Shown: positions 31,426 to 41,120 of the stretch, one piece after another
How the letters are laid out: every line of letters begins with the position of its first letter
Position numbering within the stretch: position 1 is the first letter of the stretch
Origin: Flavobacteriales bacterium
GTDB taxonomy: Bacteria; Bacteroidota; Bacteroidia; Flavobacteriales_F; PHOS-HE28
Reading direction: 5' to 3'
NCBI GenBank assembly: GCA_019638075.1
Contig: JAHBUM010000004.1
Span: 1 to 41,120 of the forward strand
DNA: 41,120 bases
Program-made: the position numbers and the translations under genes
The notes under the pieces: generated by a model
Databases searched by the model: none
Told to the model about the DNA's origin: nothing
What the model saw: only the letters and a program-made list of their open reading frames with translations

Positions 31426-33063
31426 ATGTACGAACAGCGCAGGCGCCCCTCCCCTTTCTACCCGCTGCTGGTGGCGACCAGCCTGGTGGCGGGGCTGTTC
31501 ATCGGGCGCGACATGGGGTCATCCTCATTGCCGGGGTTCGCCGTCTTCAACCTGCGCAAGCCGTCCGCGTCGGACAAGATCGGCCAGGTGATCGACCTGA
31601 TCGATGCGCAGTACGTGGACTCCGTGCAGAAGAGCGCCCTGGTGGATGAAGTGCTGCAGGATCTGCTCCAGCGCCTCGATCCGCACAGCTACTACATCAG
31701 CGCCGCCGAGCTGCGCGCGGCACAGGAGCCGCTCGAAGGCAGCTTCGAGGGCATCGGCGTGGAGTTCGCCATCCAGCACGACACCGTGGTGGTGATCTCG
31801 CCCGTGGAAGGCGGTCCCAGCGCGGCGGTGGGGATCCGCGCGGGCGACCGCATCGTATCGGCCAATGGCGAGAAGCTCGCGGGCATCGGCATCACCAACG
31901 ACCAGGTGATGAAGCACCTGCGCGGGCCCAAGGGCAGCCAGGTGGTGGTGGAACTGGTGCGCCACGGCCGATCCAAGCCGTTGGAGGTGACCATCGAGCG
32001 CGGCAAGATCCCCATCCACAGCGTGGCCGCATCCATGCTGGATGACGATGGCACAGGCTACATCAAGCTCGTGCGCTTCGCAAAGAACACCCACGACGAA
32101 TTCGTCAAGGCGGCCGATGCGCTCAAGGCCAAAGGCATGAAGCGCCTCGTCCTCGACCTGCGCGGCAATGGCGGTGGCTTCCTCACCGCCGCCATCGATC
32201 TGGCCGACGAGTTCCTGCCCAGCGGCCGCGCCATCGTGTACACCGAAGGGCGCCACTCCCCGCGCCAGGATGCGGATGCCACCCGGAAAGGCGGCTACGA
32301 GGACATCCCCATCGCCATCCTGATCGACGAAGGATCGGCCAGCGCCAGCGAGATCGTGGCCGGGGCCGTACAGGACAATGACCGCGGCCTGCTCGTGGGA
32401 CGCCGCACTTTCGGCAAGGGCCTCGTGCAGGAACACGTGCCGCTTCCCGACAGCAGTGCCGTGCGCATCACCACCGCCCGGTACTACACACCCAGCGGCC
32501 GTTCCATCCAGCGCCCATACGGCCATGGCATCGACTACATGGACGACTTCGAAGCGCGGGCCAGCCATGGCGAACTGCTGAACGTGGACAGCATACCGCA
32601 GGACAGCACCAAGGCGTTCAAGACCCTGAAGGGGCGCACGGTGTACGGTGGCGGCGGGGTGATGCCGGACCTCTTCGTGCCCACGGACACCATGGAGACA
32701 TCGGCCTACCTCACGGACCTGTTCTTCAGCGGCACCTTGAACCAGTTCGCCTTCAACGTGGCCGACCGGGAGCGGAACAAGCTGCTGGCACAGTACAGGT
32801 CCAGCGAGGATTTCGCCCGCCGCTACCAGGTGGGTGTGGAACTGCTGGCCGAGCTGGATCGCTTCGCCGCCAAGGAAGGCATCGCGCACCGCCCGGCCGA
32901 TGCCCAGCGCTCCCGCGAGCAGATCGCCATGCGCATCAAGGCCGGAGTGGCCCGCAACGTGTGGGGCGATGACGGCTACTACCGCCTCCTGCTGTTGAAG
33001 GACCGCATGTATCAGCGCGCCAGACAGGAGCTTTCGTTGGTCCCCCCCACCGCCAAGCCGTAG
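31426..33063 (+). CDS. S41-family C-terminal processing peptidase (CtpA-like)
   Basis: Periplasmic, membrane-anchored serine protease of 545 residues that cleaves proteins near their C-terminus. An N-terminal membrane helix (FYPLLVATSLVAGLFIG) is followed by the S41 cap, a PDZ domain (about 85-175, GIGVEFAI and VGIRAGDRIVSANGEKLAGI) and the protease core. The Ser-Lys dyad is Ser306 (EGSASASEI) and Lys331 (TFGKG), with the normal spacing of 25. The C-terminal ~130 residues match the longer Bacteroidota form of the family. It starts 2 bases after the deaminase stop, so the two form an operon. The physiological substrate is unknown. Confidence 0.94.
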   Translation: MYEQRRRPSPFYPLLVATSLVAGLFIGRDMGSSSLPGFAVFNLRKPSASDKIGQVIDLIDAQYVDSVQKSALVDEVLQDLLQRLDPHSYYISAAELRAAQEPLEGSFEGIGVEFAIQHDTVVVISPVEGGPSAAVGIRAGDRIVSANGEKLAGIGITNDQVMKHLRGPKGSQVVVELVRHGRSKPLEVTIERGKIPIHSVAASMLDDDGTGYIKLVRFAKNTHDEFVKAADALKAKGMKRLVLDLRGNGGGFLTAAIDLADEFLPSGRAIVYTEGRHSPRQDADATRKGGYEDIPIAILIDEGSASASEIVAGAVQDNDRGLLVGRRTFGKGLVQEHVPLPDSSAVRITTARYYTPSGRSIQRPYGHGIDYMDDFEARASHGELLNVDSIPQDSTKAFKTLKGRTVYGGGGVMPDLFVPTDTMETSAYLTDLFFSGTLNQFAFNVADRERNKLLAQYRSSEDFARRYQVGVELLAELDRFAAKEGIAHRPADAQRSREQIAMRIKAGVARNVWGDDGYYRLLLLKDRMYQRARQELSLVPPTAKP

Positions 33064-33080
33064 CGGGCGGCATAAGTCCC

Positions 33081-33139
33081 AAGCTTCAAGCCCAAAAGCC
33101 CTTTGGAGCTTGAGGCTTCGGACTTGGAGCTTGAAGCTT
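33081..33139. repeat. Palindromic AAGCTTCAAGC repeat
   Basis: AAGCTTCAAGC (33081-33091) is exactly inverted at 33129-33139 (GCTTGAAGCTT), and the loop holds further GGAGCTTGA words. It shares the AAGCTTCAA/TTGAAGCTT arms with the gap at 8452-8606. It sits after the S41 peptidase, so it may act in 3' end formation. Confidence 0.8.
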
Positions 33140-33169
33140 TTTGAGCTTCGCCGCAGCACCAAAAAGCGA

Positions 33170-33189
33170 AAGGGGCCTTGCGGCCCCTT
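33170..33189 (-). terminator. Terminator of the small lipoprotein gene
   Basis: AAGGGGCC (33170-33177) pairs with GGCCCCTT (33182-33189) around 4 nt. Read on the minus strand, the hairpin is followed by TCGCTTTTT, so it fits the minus-strand gene ending at 33213; it may also stop the convergent peptidase transcript. Confidence 0.7.
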
Positions 33190-33212
33190 CCTCTATTCTG
33201 ATAGCGGATGGC

Positions 33213-33464
33213 TTAGTGGCCGACCGCTTCTTTGGCAGCGTCAACAGCCTCGGTGCCGGTGGCAACGATCGTGTCCACCACCGCTTCGCCAGTGGCGACA
33301 GCTTCATTACCGATGGCTTCAGTTTCAGCTTCAACTTTATCCAGCAGCTCTTGGCCAGCATTGCCAGCCTCTTCTGCCTTGTTCTCCATGTTCTCTTGCG
33401 TGCTGCTTCCGCAGGCCACGAAGAAGGCTGCCATCGTGGCGAGCAGTGCGAACTTCTTGATCAT
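33213..33464 (-). CDS. Small predicted lipoprotein
   Basis: Exported lipoprotein of 83 residues. The signal MIKKFALLATMAAFFVAC ends in a lipobox with Cys18. The mature part is low-complexity, acidic and helical, rich in Glu and Ala (NKAEEAGNAGQELLDKVEAE, EAVVDTIVATGTEAVDAAKE), resembling heptad-like helical surface or stress proteins; I do not recognise a family. The start at 33464 is supported by an excellent promoter: minus-strand TTG (33524-33522), 19-nt spacer, and TACTTTTG (33502-33495). An open frame upstream to 33497 would cut into the promoter. It is divergent from the superoxide dismutase gene. Confidence 0.85.
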   Translation of the reverse strand: MIKKFALLATMAAFFVACGSSTQENMENKAEEAGNAGQELLDKVEAETEAIGNEAVATGEAVVDTIVATGTEAVDAAKEAVGH

Positions 33465-33494
33465 CTTCTTGTGCTTTTTTGGTGAAAGTGGGCG

Positions 33495-33524
33495 CAAAAG
33501 TAATGGGTCTTATGATCTGCGCAA
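33495..33524 (-). promoter_or_regulatory. Bacteroidota promoter TTG-N19-TACTTTTG
   Basis: On the minus strand TTG (33524-33522), 19 bases, then TACTTTTG (33502-33495), matching the known TTG-N17-23-TAnnTTTG pattern. The lipoprotein ATG follows 30 nt after the box. Confidence 0.75.
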
Positions 33525-33545
33525 GGGGGTGGTGCTCAGGAGCCT

Positions 33546-33566
33546 TATCTTCGGCCTGTACATTCG
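33546..33566 (+). promoter_or_regulatory. Putative -7 boxes of superoxide dismutase
   Basis: TATCTTCG (33546-33553) and TACATTCG (33559-33566) both fit TAnnTTYG and lie 40 and 27 nt before the ATG at 33594; either could be the -7 box. Confidence 0.4.
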
Positions 33567-33593
33567 ACGGAAACCCTTCAGAAAACGACCAAA

Positions 33594-34202
<609 letters not shown>

Positions 34203-34219
34203 CCTCAACACCCCACGGT

Positions 34220-34258
34220 GAACGGGCATCGGCATCCACCGGTGCCCGTTCTACTTTT
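34220..34258 (+). terminator. Terminator of superoxide dismutase, overlapping the next promoter
   Basis: A 13-pair stem (34220-34232 with 34239-34251, one G-T pair) with a 6-nt loop is followed by TACTTTT. The same bases, TACTTTTG (34252-34259), are an exact -7 box 4 nt before the ATG of the TM2-domain gene. Confidence 0.85.
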
Positions 34259-34259
34259 G
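34252..34259 (+). promoter_or_regulatory. -7 box TACTTTTG of the TM2-domain gene
   Basis: Exact TAnnTTTG ending 4 nt before the ATG at 34264, predicting a leaderless mRNA. No -33 TTG is seen, and the -33 region lies inside the sod terminator hairpin. Confidence 0.5.
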
Positions 34260-34263
34260 GCAC

Positions 34264-34630
34264 ATGATGGGCCATTCGGCTGTTGCGTGGAGGGCGCTGG
34301 TCCTTGGGCTGACCCTTTTCTGCGGCCTACAGGTCCGGGCAGGTGGTCCCTTCGTTCCCGTGGGATCGATCCCCGCCGTGGACAGCGTACACGTGACAGT
34401 GGAGAACCAGCGCATAGTGGGCAGCGGCCTTGCTTTGTTGCTGGGGCCTTTTGGTGCCCACCGCATCTACCTGGGCACCACGCCCAAGGTGGCGGTGATC
34501 TACGGCCTCACCTTCGGCGGGTTCGGTGTGCTACCGCTGATCGATCTTGGGCACCTCCTTTTCAGCAAGGACCTGGAGCCCTACCGCAACAACGACCGCG
34601 TGATCATGTGGGGCAGGCCGAAGGAGCGCA

Positions 34631-34644
<14 letters not shown>
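34264..34644 (+). CDS. TM2-domain membrane protein
   Basis: Protein of 126 residues with a signal-like N-terminus (VLGLTLFCGLQVRAGG), a short linker, and a TM2 domain at about residues 50-105. The domain has its typical first helix and turn (LLLGPFGAHRIYLG) and second helix (GFGVLPLIDLGHLLF). TM2 proteins are small two-helix membrane proteins of mostly unknown function. The signal-like leader before TM2 is common in Bacteroidota homologues by my recollection. The 3' end overlaps the end of the convergent glmS gene by 14 bases. Confidence 0.82.
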
Positions 34645-36472
<1,828 letters not shown>

Positions 36473-36528
36473 GCTATGGACGCTTTAGGTGCCGCAGCAC
36501 TGCGTATGCAGCGCGCAGGCGTTCAGGT

Positions 36529-37881
36529 TCAGTACGTGGTAAAAGTAAGCAGCAGCCGCATGGGCGTGTCGGGGTGATCGGGGCCGCACAGGATGGCCCG
36601 GTTCGCGCTTACGCCTGCACTGCCCGCCACCAGCACGATGCCATCATCGGGCAGGGTGCCGTTCATCACTTGGTTCACATAGCGCGTGATGTTGAAGTGG
36701 TACGCCTGCTCCGTGGTCTTGAACTCCCCGCCGATGCCCGTTACACCGTTCAACTGGTCGGGCAGGAAGGCATCAGCGCCATCGTTGCGGCGGAAGAGCA
36801 GCAGGGTGCCCGGTGGCGTGTAGTACGGGTAATAGGCGCCTTTCACCGGCACCACCAATTCCGCCTTGGACAGGATCCTGCCCTGCTGTGCATGCGCCGC
36901 AAGATCCGGGAAACGCAGCGCACTGCGGTAGCCTCCCAGCGTTTGCAGGTACAGCGTGGTGGCAGGCGCGGTGGTGTCCGCAAGCGCCGCCTCCAATCCC
37001 GGTTCCAGCGCCAACGTGCGATCCCGTTCCACCATACTATAGCGTACCCCGCTGGACGACATGATCAGGTCCAGCGTGCGCTGCTGGTCCGGCTCGTTCA
37101 GCAGGTTGCGGTAGTAGACCGTCACCTTGGACCCGCCGCCGATGGTGTTGATGTACATGATGCCGCCTTGGTAGGGTGCCTGCGCGCCGTTCTCCACCGA
37201 CACCTTGATGCCTTTGAAGAAGGACGTGAAAGCCGCATTGTCCCGCAGGTGATCCGTGCCGAACGCATCCAAGAAGGTGCGGGCCAAGCTCATCCGAAGC
37301 GGGATGCGGATCTGGGGCGCAACGGTGTCGGTGCCCACCACGGCGTTGGTGAACGGGCTGGGCGTGATCTCGCCCCGGTGCGGCGCCACCAGATCCTCTT
37401 CGATCACCTGTGGCCGCCAGTTGGAGCGGTACACGGTATCGGCGGAAAGGGCCGTGGCGAGCTCCTGCACCACGAAACGCTGGGCATTGAGGTTGCCGTA
37501 GTGCGTGGTGGGCGTTTCAAAGGCAAGTGAAAGCACGATGCTGTCGGGTTCCAGCCTGCTGTTATCCTGACCCTGCCCGATGTTGTTGGCGATGAGCCGC
37601 AGTTGGGCCACCAAACTGGCCTTCAGCATGCCGAAGTCGGGATCCACGTACGCACCCACCAAGTTGCGCGTAAGGCCGCTGGTCTGCACGGCGGTGTCGC
37701 GGAAGGTGAAGGCGTGCAGGGCGGCAGTGTCTGTGGCAAGGCCCAGTTGCTCGCCGGGCAGCAGGTCAAGCCCCATGTCGGCATCGGGCTTGCGGCACCC
37801 GGAAAGAGCCGCGACGAGCAGCAGTGCCGTGAGCAGCCCGGGCAGTGGGCTGCTGCTCCGGTGCGGTAGAAGTGCGCTCAC
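36529..37881 (-). CDS. DUF4270-family lipoprotein
   Basis: Predicted exported lipoprotein of 450 residues starting at GTG 37881. The signal (LLTALLLVAALSGC) ends with a lipobox cysteine about residue 29, followed by RKPDADMGLDLLPGEQLG, the usual opening of DUF4270 proteins. The rest is strand-rich, consistent with an outer-membrane-associated role; function is unknown. DUF4270 genes of Bacteroidota are commonly found beside glycogen-synthase-like and glmS genes, as here. It starts four bases after the stop of the GT5-like gene, so the two are co-transcribed. Confidence 0.88.
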   Translation of the reverse strand: MSALLPHRSSSPLPGLLTALLLVAALSGCRKPDADMGLDLLPGEQLGLATDTAALHAFTFRDTAVQTSGLTRNLVGAYVDPDFGMLKASLVAQLRLIANNIGQGQDNSRLEPDSIVLSLAFETPTTHYGNLNAQRFVVQELATALSADTVYRSNWRPQVIEEDLVAPHRGEITPSPFTNAVVGTDTVAPQIRIPLRMSLARTFLDAFGTDHLRDNAAFTSFFKGIKVSVENGAQAPYQGGIMYINTIGGGSKVTVYYRNLLNEPDQQRTLDLIMSSSGVRYSMVERDRTLALEPGLEAALADTTAPATTLYLQTLGGYRSALRFPDLAAHAQQGRILSKAELVVPVKGAYYPYYTPPGTLLLFRRNDGADAFLPDQLNGVTGIGGEFKTTEQAYHFNITRYVNQVMNGTLPDDGIVLVAGSAGVSANRAILCGPDHPDTPMRLLLTFTTY

Positions 37882-37885
37882 CGGA

Positions 37886-38710
37886 TCAGACGAGTGCTTC
37901 CTCCAGTATGCCTTGGTAGAACTCGGCGTGGGCCTTCACGGCCTCCGCGCCCGCCACGAAGGGCAGCACCGGCTTCTCATACGCCTTCACGGCCGTTTCC
38001 AAGCCCTTGCTCAGTTTCGCTGTGGAGCGCACCACGGCATCGGAAAGGCCCATGGCGAATTTCACCAGCTCATCCGTGGTGGGCTTGCCCAAGCCCTTCA
38101 GCAGTTCCTTGTCGAAACCTTCCATCGCCAGCTTCTTCGCGAGGTCCTTGTCCAGCGGCTCCGACTTCTGGTCATGCACGCTGAACACGAGCTTGGCGTT
38201 CTCGAAGTGCGGGTCGTCGGCGAAGTGGTGGCGGATGTACAGGGGCACGAAGGCGGTCATCCAGCCGTGGCAGTGGATGATATCGGGCACCCAGCCCAGC
38301 TTGCGCACGGTCTCCAGCACACCACGGCCGAAGAAGAGCGCGCGCTCATCGTTGTCCGGGAAGAAGTTGCCATCGGCATCGTGCGTATCGGCCTTGCGCT
38401 TGAAGTACTCATCGTTGTCGATGAAGTACACCTGCATGCGGGCGCTGGGTACGCTGGCCACCTTGATCAGCAGGGCGTGGTCCGTATCGTTGATGATGAG
38501 GTTCATCCCGCTCAGGCGGATCACCTCGTGCAACTGGTGCCGACGCTCATTGATGCACCCGAACTTGGGCATGAACACCCGGATCTCGTTGCCGATGTCC
38601 AGAATGCCTTGGGGTAGCTGGCGAGCGACCTTCGCCATTTCCTCCGGGCCGTCCATGAAAGGTTGAATGGATTGGGAAATGGTGAGGACCTTCACGTTCT
38701 TCAAGCTCAT
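37886..38710 (-). CDS. Glycogen/starch synthase-like protein (GT5 N-terminal domain only)
   Basis: Protein of 274 residues matching the N-terminal Rossmann half of GT5 glycogen/starch synthases, which are normally around 480 residues. It keeps the HCHGWMTAFVPLYIR block, but the ADP-glucose-binding KxGGL motif expected near the N-terminus is replaced by QPFMDGPEEMAKVARQLP, and the whole C-terminal half is missing. Short homologues of this kind are common next to panC in Bacteroidota by my recollection, so this is not a local truncation. Glycogen synthesis is therefore doubtful; a regulatory role is possible. The start at 38710 (MSLKNVKVL) is supported by a TTG-N20-TATTTTTG promoter. Confidence 0.85.
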   Translation of the reverse strand: MSLKNVKVLTISQSIQPFMDGPEEMAKVARQLPQGILDIGNEIRVFMPKFGCINERRHQLHEVIRLSGMNLIINDTDHALLIKVASVPSARMQVYFIDNDEYFKRKADTHDADGNFFPDNDERALFFGRGVLETVRKLGWVPDIIHCHGWMTAFVPLYIRHHFADDPHFENAKLVFSVHDQKSEPLDKDLAKKLAMEGFDKELLKGLGKPTTDELVKFAMGLSDAVVRSTAKLSKGLETAVKAYEKPVLPFVAGAEAVKAHAEFYQGILEEALV

Positions 38711-38735
38711 GGTAGGGGATGGGGAATTGCGGGGA

Positions 38736-38766
38736 CAAAAATATAGACTTTTAAGCGGAACTTCAA
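38736..38766 (-). promoter_or_regulatory. Bacteroidota promoter TTG-N20-TATTTTTG
   Basis: On the minus strand TTG (38766-38764), a 20-nt spacer and TATTTTTG (38743-38736), matching the consensus exactly. The GT5-like start follows 25 nt after the box. It would drive the GT5 - DUF4270 - glmS unit. Confidence 0.75.
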
Positions 38767-38776
38767 CACGGAAGCA

Positions 38777-38784
38777 TAGCTTCG
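38777..38784 (+). promoter_or_regulatory. Putative -7 box TAGCTTCG for panC
   Basis: TAGCTTCG fits the TAnnTTYG variant and lies 34 nt before the TTG start at 38819, back to back with the promoter of the GT5-like gene. Confidence 0.45.
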
Positions 38785-38818
38785 GCCCCTTTCCACCCTT
38801 ACGGAACCCGCGTCCCGC

Positions 38819-39664
38819 TTGGACTTCCTCACCTCCCCCACAGCCATGGCCGGATGGACCGCCCAAGCCCGCCGGAACGGGCATACCATCGGTTTCGTAC
38901 CCACCATGGGCGCCCTGCACGAAGGCCACCTCGATCTGGTGCGCCGCGCAAAGGCCGCACATGCCGAAGTGGCGTGCAGCATCTTCGTCAACCCGCTGCA
39001 ATTCAACAACATAGAGGATCTGAAGCACTACCCCCGGCAGTTGGATGAGGACCGCGCCCTGCTGCACGAAGCGGGCTGCGATGTGCTGTTCGCCCCGGAG
39101 AAGGAGGCCATCTTCGCCGACTTCACCCCGCGCACCTACGACCTCGGCGTGCTGAACGACCATTGGGAAGGCCCCTCGCGCCCCGGCCACTTCCAAGGGG
39201 TGGTGAACGTGGTGGAAAGGCTGTTCCACTATGTGCGGCCTGATGAAGCGTTCTTCGGGGAGAAGGACCGGCAGCAGCTGGCCCTGTTGCGCCACATCGC
39301 CCGCCAAGAGTTGTGGCCGGTGCGCGTAACGCCCTGCCCCACCGTGCGCGCGGCCGATGGCTTGGCCCTCAGTTCGCGGAACGCACGGCTCGATGCCGGA
39401 CAGCGCCGCGAAGCCACCATTCTGTACAAGAGCCTTCAGCGTGCGGCCGAACTCGCCTTCAGGGTGCCGGTCGCCACGGTGGAAGAAGCCGTGCGCAGCA
39501 TCCTCGCGCAAGAGCCGAACGTGATGTTGGACTACTTCGGTATCGCCGACCATGATTCCCTGATCCCCTTGCAGGACTGGGGCGAACAGGACAAGGCCGT
39601 GGCGCTGATCGCGGCGCAAGTGGGGCCGGTGCGGTTGATCGATAATCTGACACTGGCGCGCTGA
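38819..39664 (+). CDS. panC: Pantothenate synthetase
   Basis: Cytosolic enzyme of 281 residues that joins pantoate and beta-alanine using ATP to make pantothenate. It has the nucleotidyltransferase HIGH-like motif in [13 protein letters not shown], the family block [23 protein letters not shown] and FFGEKDRQQ, and the KMSKS-like LSSRNARL. The start is a TTG at 38819 ([10 protein letters not shown]), chosen because it gives the normal ~23 residues before the first motif; an ATG at 38846 would shorten this. panD follows 41 bases later, so beta-alanine supply and use are adjacent. Confidence 0.95.
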   Translation: MDFLTSPTAMAGWTAQARRNGHTIGFVPTMGALHEGHLDLVRRAKAAHAEVACSIFVNPLQFNNIEDLKHYPRQLDEDRALLHEAGCDVLFAPEKEAIFADFTPRTYDLGVLNDHWEGPSRPGHFQGVVNVVERLFHYVRPDEAFFGEKDRQQLALLRHIARQELWPVRVTPCPTVRAADGLALSSRNARLDAGQRREATILYKSLQRAAELAFRVPVATVEEAVRSILAQEPNVMLDYFGIADHDSLIPLQDWGEQDKAVALIAAQVGPVRLIDNLTLAR

Positions 39665-39682
39665 CCGGCACCGGGCCTCCGG

Positions 39683-39690
39683 TACCTTCG
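39683..39690 (+). promoter_or_regulatory. Putative -7 box TACCTTCG for panD
   Basis: TACCTTCG lies 15 nt before the panD ATG, right after a short ACCGG/CCGGT hairpin (39671-39684 region) that could end the panC transcript. Confidence 0.5.
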
Positions 39691-39705
39691 CCGCGCTTTC
39701 CGCTC

Positions 39706-40059
39706 ATGACCATCGAAGTCGTCCGCACCAAGATCCATCGCGTCACTGTGACCGAGGCCAATCTCGATTACATCGGCAGCATCACCATAGACGAGGACCT
39801 GATCGATGCGGTGGGCCTTGTGGAGGGCGAGAAGGTGCAGGTGCTGAACATACACAACGGCGAGCGGCTGGAGACCTACGTGATCAAGGGCGAACGCGGC
39901 AGCGGGGTGATCTGCCTCAACGGCCCGGCGGCGCACAAGGCGGAGGTGGGCCACATCGTCATCATCGTGTCGTATGCGCGCATGGGCATCGAAGAGGCGC
40001 GCGCGTTCAGGCCCAGCATCGTCTTCCCCGACGAGCGCACGAACCGGCTGCGCCCATGA
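39706..40059 (+). CDS. panD: Aspartate 1-decarboxylase proenzyme
   Basis: Pyruvoyl enzyme of 117 residues that converts aspartate to beta-alanine for pantothenate. The self-cleavage site is Gly24-Ser25 (DYIGSITID), which yields the pyruvoyl group. Catalytic-loop blocks VHN-like [13 protein letters not shown] and [12 protein letters not shown] are present, and the length is normal. Its stop overlaps the ATG of the flippase-like gene (ATGA at 40056-40059), so the two are translationally coupled. It has its own promoter box 15 nt upstream. Confidence 0.96.
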   Translation: MTIEVVRTKIHRVTVTEANLDYIGSITIDEDLIDAVGLVEGEKVQVLNIHNGERLETYVIKGERGSGVICLNGPAAHKAEVGHIVIIVSYARMGIEEARAFRPSIVFPDERTNRLRP

Positions 40060-41081
40060 AGCAGCGGGTGTCGGCGGTCCTCAAGGTGGCGCTGCCGCTC
40101 GCGCTCGGCGTGTGGCTGGTGTTCAACACCTACAACGGGTTGAACGGGCAGCAGCGCACGGAACTGTTCGATGCGTTCCGGCAGGCCAACTGGTGGTGGC
40201 TCGCGCTCACCATCGTGCTGGGTTGGTGCAGCCACCTGAGCCGGGCTTGGCGCTGGCGCTATCTGCTGGCGCACATGGGCCACCCGGTGCGTTTCTGGAA
40301 CTCCTACAACGCGGTGATGGCGGGCTACTTCATGAACATGCTGATCCCCCGCGCCGGGGAGGTGAGCCGCGGGCTGGCGCTCTACCGCTCGGAGGGTGTG
40401 CCGTTCGAGAAGGGCTTCGGCACCATCCTCGCCGAACGCGCCGTGGACATGCTGATGCTGCTGGGCATCGCCGGGGTCACGCTGGCGCTGCAATGGGACA
40501 ACATCGGTCTGCTACAGGAGCGGGTGACAGCATACCGCGCAGGACAGGCACCCGGCGAGCCCTCGTTCCTTTCGGCGTGGGGCGCGTGGATCGTGGCGGG
40601 TCTTGTGGTGGCGGGTTGCGCGGGCGCGTGGTTCGTGTGGTCGCGACCAGCCCTGCGCGCGCGGCTGCTGGATGCCGTGCGGGGGGTGGTGGCCGGGGTG
40701 CGCTCGGTGCTGCAGACACGGCACAAGGCGCAGTTCCTGTTCCACACCTTCCTGATCTGGGGGCTTTACATAGCGATGTTCTGGATCGGTTTCCTTGCAC
40801 TGCCCACCACGGCGGCGGTGCCCCCGGCGGGCATCATGGCCGGTTTCATCGCGGGCAGCATCGGCATCATCCTCGTGCAGGGGGGCATCGGCGTGTACCC
40901 GGCCTTCGTGGGCCTCATCGTCACCATCTACATGCCCGCCATACCGGATGGCGGACCCATCCGCCCCGATGCGCTGGCCATGGGCTGGCTGCTGTGGGCG
41001 GCACAGACGGTCATGGTCATCGTGCTTGGTGGCCTCTCGCTACTTTTGGCTGCCCGGAACGGCAAACCCACGACCGCATGA
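40056..41081 (+). CDS. Flippase-like/lysylphosphatidylglycerol synthase transmembrane-domain protein
   Basis: Integral membrane protein of 341 residues with about eight hydrophobic helices, of the UPF0104/LPG-synthase TM-domain family. Family blocks visible: [37 protein letters not shown] and [12 protein letters not shown] in the first half, and [12 protein letters not shown] near the end. The C-terminal lysyltransferase domain of true MprF is absent, so it is a transporter- or flippase-like member whose substrate is unknown. It overlaps panD by four bases and the next gene by four (ATGA at 41078-41081), indicating an operon. The same panD-flippase order is common in Flavobacteriia by recollection. 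Confidence 0.9.
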   Translation: MKQRVSAVLKVALPLALGVWLVFNTYNGLNGQQRTELFDAFRQANWWWLALTIVLGWCSHLSRAWRWRYLLAHMGHPVRFWNSYNAVMAGYFMNMLIPRAGEVSRGLALYRSEGVPFEKGFGTILAERAVDMLMLLGIAGVTLALQWDNIGLLQERVTAYRAGQAPGEPSFLSAWGAWIVAGLVVAGCAGAWFVWSRPALRARLLDAVRGVVAGVRSVLQTRHKAQFLFHTFLIWGLYIAMFWIGFLALPTTAAVPPAGIMAGFIAGSIGIILVQGGIGVYPAFVGLIVTIYMPAIPDGGPIRPDALAMGWLLWAAQTVMVIVLGGLSLLLAARNGKPTTA

Positions 41082-41120
41082 CAGCCGAGACAGCACAAGC
41101 GAGCATCGACAAACCCGCCC
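41078..41120 (+). CDS. Start of an unidentified gene (cut by window)
   Basis: ATG at 41078 overlaps the previous stop and the frame is open to the window end ([14 protein letters not shown]). Only 14 residues are visible, too few to identify. A TACTTTTG box at 41041-41048, inside the flippase gene, is 29 nt upstream. Confidence 0.6.
   Translation, partial: MTAETAQASIDKPA

Noticed and set aside
38711-39619. Upstream extension of the GT5-like gene through panC
   Set aside because: It runs antisense to panC and over the promoter region; MSLKNVKVL at 38710 is the natural start.
41041-41048. TACTTTTG as promoter of the last gene
   Set aside because: It is an exact box but sits inside the flippase coding region, and the ATGA overlap suggests co-transcription; noted but not listed as a promoter.

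Overview
The window is about 41 kb of GC-rich bacterial chromosome that reads as Bacteroidota, most likely an uncultured high-GC member of the Flavobacteriales. Support: six large secreted proteins with type IX secretion (T9SS) C-terminal sorting domains; a promoter -7 box of the Bacteroidota form TAnnTTTG, or its variant TACCTTCG, upstream of most genes; few recognisable Shine-Dalgarno sites; overlapping LytS/LytTR and HK/OmpR pairs; and the DUF4270 - glmS and panC - panD - flippase neighbourhoods familiar from this phylum. Taxonomy is inferred from gene content only.

Layout. (1) 1-3986: two tandem, paralogous LytS/YehU-type sensor kinase + LytTR response regulator pairs; the first kinase is cut by the window edge. 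(2) 3988-15300: a palindromic intergenic repeat, then four T9SS cargo genes (PKD + type A sorting; 4xPKD + type B sorting; choice-of-anchor L + type B; a 1513-residue mosaic with type A), ending in a strong terminator. (3) 15460-20246: a DCC thiol-disulfide protein; then divergently an HD-domain/polyphosphate kinase 1 fusion (minus) and a tandem SiaB-like protein (plus); then a 44-residue candidate small protein. (4) 20236-24117: aldehyde dehydrogenase (minus), and a sensor kinase / OmpR-family regulator operon preceded by three GTTAA boxes. (5) 24215-24717: a decayed RelE/ParE-like toxin-antitoxin locus with one G-tract indel in each gene. (6) 24805-30637: an SDR lacking the usual YxxxK (minus) and two adjacent T9SS cargo proteins built from shared modules. 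(7) 30791-34644: tRNA-Leu(CAA), dCMP deaminase, S41 peptidase, a small lipoprotein, Mn-type superoxide dismutase and a TM2-domain protein. (8) 34631-41120: minus-strand cluster of a GT5-like half enzyme, DUF4270 lipoprotein and glmS; plus-strand panC, panD, a flippase-like membrane protein and the start of one more gene.

How the parts fit. The regulators at the left edge and the T9SS cargo genes suggest a surface- or adhesion-oriented lifestyle, but no direct link between them is visible. The HD-PPK1 fusion next to a SiaB-like kinase is the most unusual functional unit: it puts a predicted phosphohydrolase and the polyphosphate-making enzyme on one chain. The right end is core metabolism (amino-sugar, pantothenate and beta-alanine synthesis).

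Small-scale structure is rich. Several intergenic gaps carry long imperfect palindromes built from short repeated words, one of which overlaps a start codon. Several genes have a start codon only 4-9 nt after the -7 box, suggesting leaderless or near-leaderless mRNAs. The sod terminator T-tract doubles as the promoter box of the next gene. No rRNA, CRISPR array, insertion sequence or prophage was seen.
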